Shown here piece after piece: positions 5,652-5,730 of a DNA stretch of 5,730 bases. The translations under genes and the position numbers were made by a program. Where the stretch lies: NCBI GenBank assembly GCA_937858165.1, contig CALLZA010000405.1, positions 1-5,730 of the forward strand, in the 5' to 3' direction. Position 1 is the first letter of the stretch, and the number at the start of each line of letters is the position of its first letter. Origin of the DNA: an uncultured Ardenticatenia bacterium (GTDB lineage Bacteria > Chloroflexota > Anaerolineae > Promineifilales > Promineifilaceae). The notes below the pieces were generated by a model that was given only the letters and a program-made list of their open reading frames with translations, ran no database searches and was not told the DNA's origin.

Positions 5652-5730
5652 CTGTCTCTTATCCACATCTCCGAGCCCACGAGACCGTACTAGATATCGT
5701 ATGCCGTCTTCTGCTTGAAAAAAAAAACTA
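5652..5730 (+). other. Nextera read-2 adapter + i7 index + P7 + poly-A tail (contamination)
   Basis: Positions 5652-5670 are the mosaic end CTGTCTCTTATCCACATCT, one mismatch from the standard sequence (C instead of A at 5663). Positions 5671-5685 are CCGAGCCCACGAGAC, and 5686-5693 are CGTACTAG, which I recognise as i7 index N702. Positions 5694-5717 are the P7 sequence ending in CTGCTTG, with one mismatch (A instead of C at 5696). A run of A and three stray bases follow. The mismatches fit falling base quality at the ends of reads. This is synthetic and not part of the genome. Confidence 0.98.

Noticed and set aside
247..5670. 19-bp inverted terminal repeats bounding a 5.4-kb segment, like a composite transposon
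   Set aside because: They are the Tn5 mosaic ends of the Nextera library, each joined to its proper index and flow-cell oligo. There is no transposase inside and no target duplication.

Overview
The window is an assembled contig, not a clean piece of genome. Bases 196-265 match the Illumina P5 / Nextera read-1 adapter with index TAGATCGC, and bases 5652-5717 match the Nextera read-2 / P7 adapter with index CGTACTAG. Outside them lie low-quality homopolymer tails (1-195 and 5718-5730). Only about 266-5651 should be treated as organism DNA. Every reading frame that crosses the two junctions is chimeric.

The insert is GC-rich, densely coded bacterial DNA. The mix of genes suggests an environmental bacterium, and I would guess Chloroflexota (Anaerolineae-like). 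The reasons are a GH31 glycosidase, a tandem CNNM/CorC pair, a small four-helix membrane protein of a type I associate with that phylum, an M32 carboxypeptidase, and a CGCAAAGA-type repeat hairpin. This assignment rests on general resemblance and is not proven by the sequence.

Layout: (1) 266-1070 (+), the C-terminal end of a GH31-type alpha-glycosidase, cut by the contig edge. (2) 1067-1094, a perfect-consensus sigma-70-type promoter whose -35 box overlaps the GH31 stop codon. It is followed by a roughly 250-nt leader with a GC hairpin and two very short possible reading frames, the second of which overlaps the next start codon as ATGA. (3) 1348-2715 and 2708-4153 (+), two paralogous CNNM/CorC/HlyC membrane proteins (DUF21, two CBS domains, CorC_HlyC), overlapping by 8 nt. 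(4) A short GC-rich hairpin, then 4207-4608 (+), a 133-residue four-helix membrane protein with a strong Shine-Dalgarno. (5) A very large, nearly perfect hairpin filling the 103-bp gap between convergent genes. (6) 4712-5651 (-), the C-terminal 312 residues of an M32 carboxypeptidase (Taq family), with its zinc site intact and its N-terminus lost at the adapter junction.

The promoter, the 8-nt overlap and the short spacing suggest that the two CNNM genes and the small membrane gene form one transcription unit concerned with the membrane, probably divalent cation transport. The GH31 and M32 genes look like unrelated catabolic neighbours. I see no convincing new biological system. The most useful observations are the adapter contamination and the chimeric proteins it creates, the consensus promoter with its long leader, the divergent CNNM pair, and the giant hairpin.
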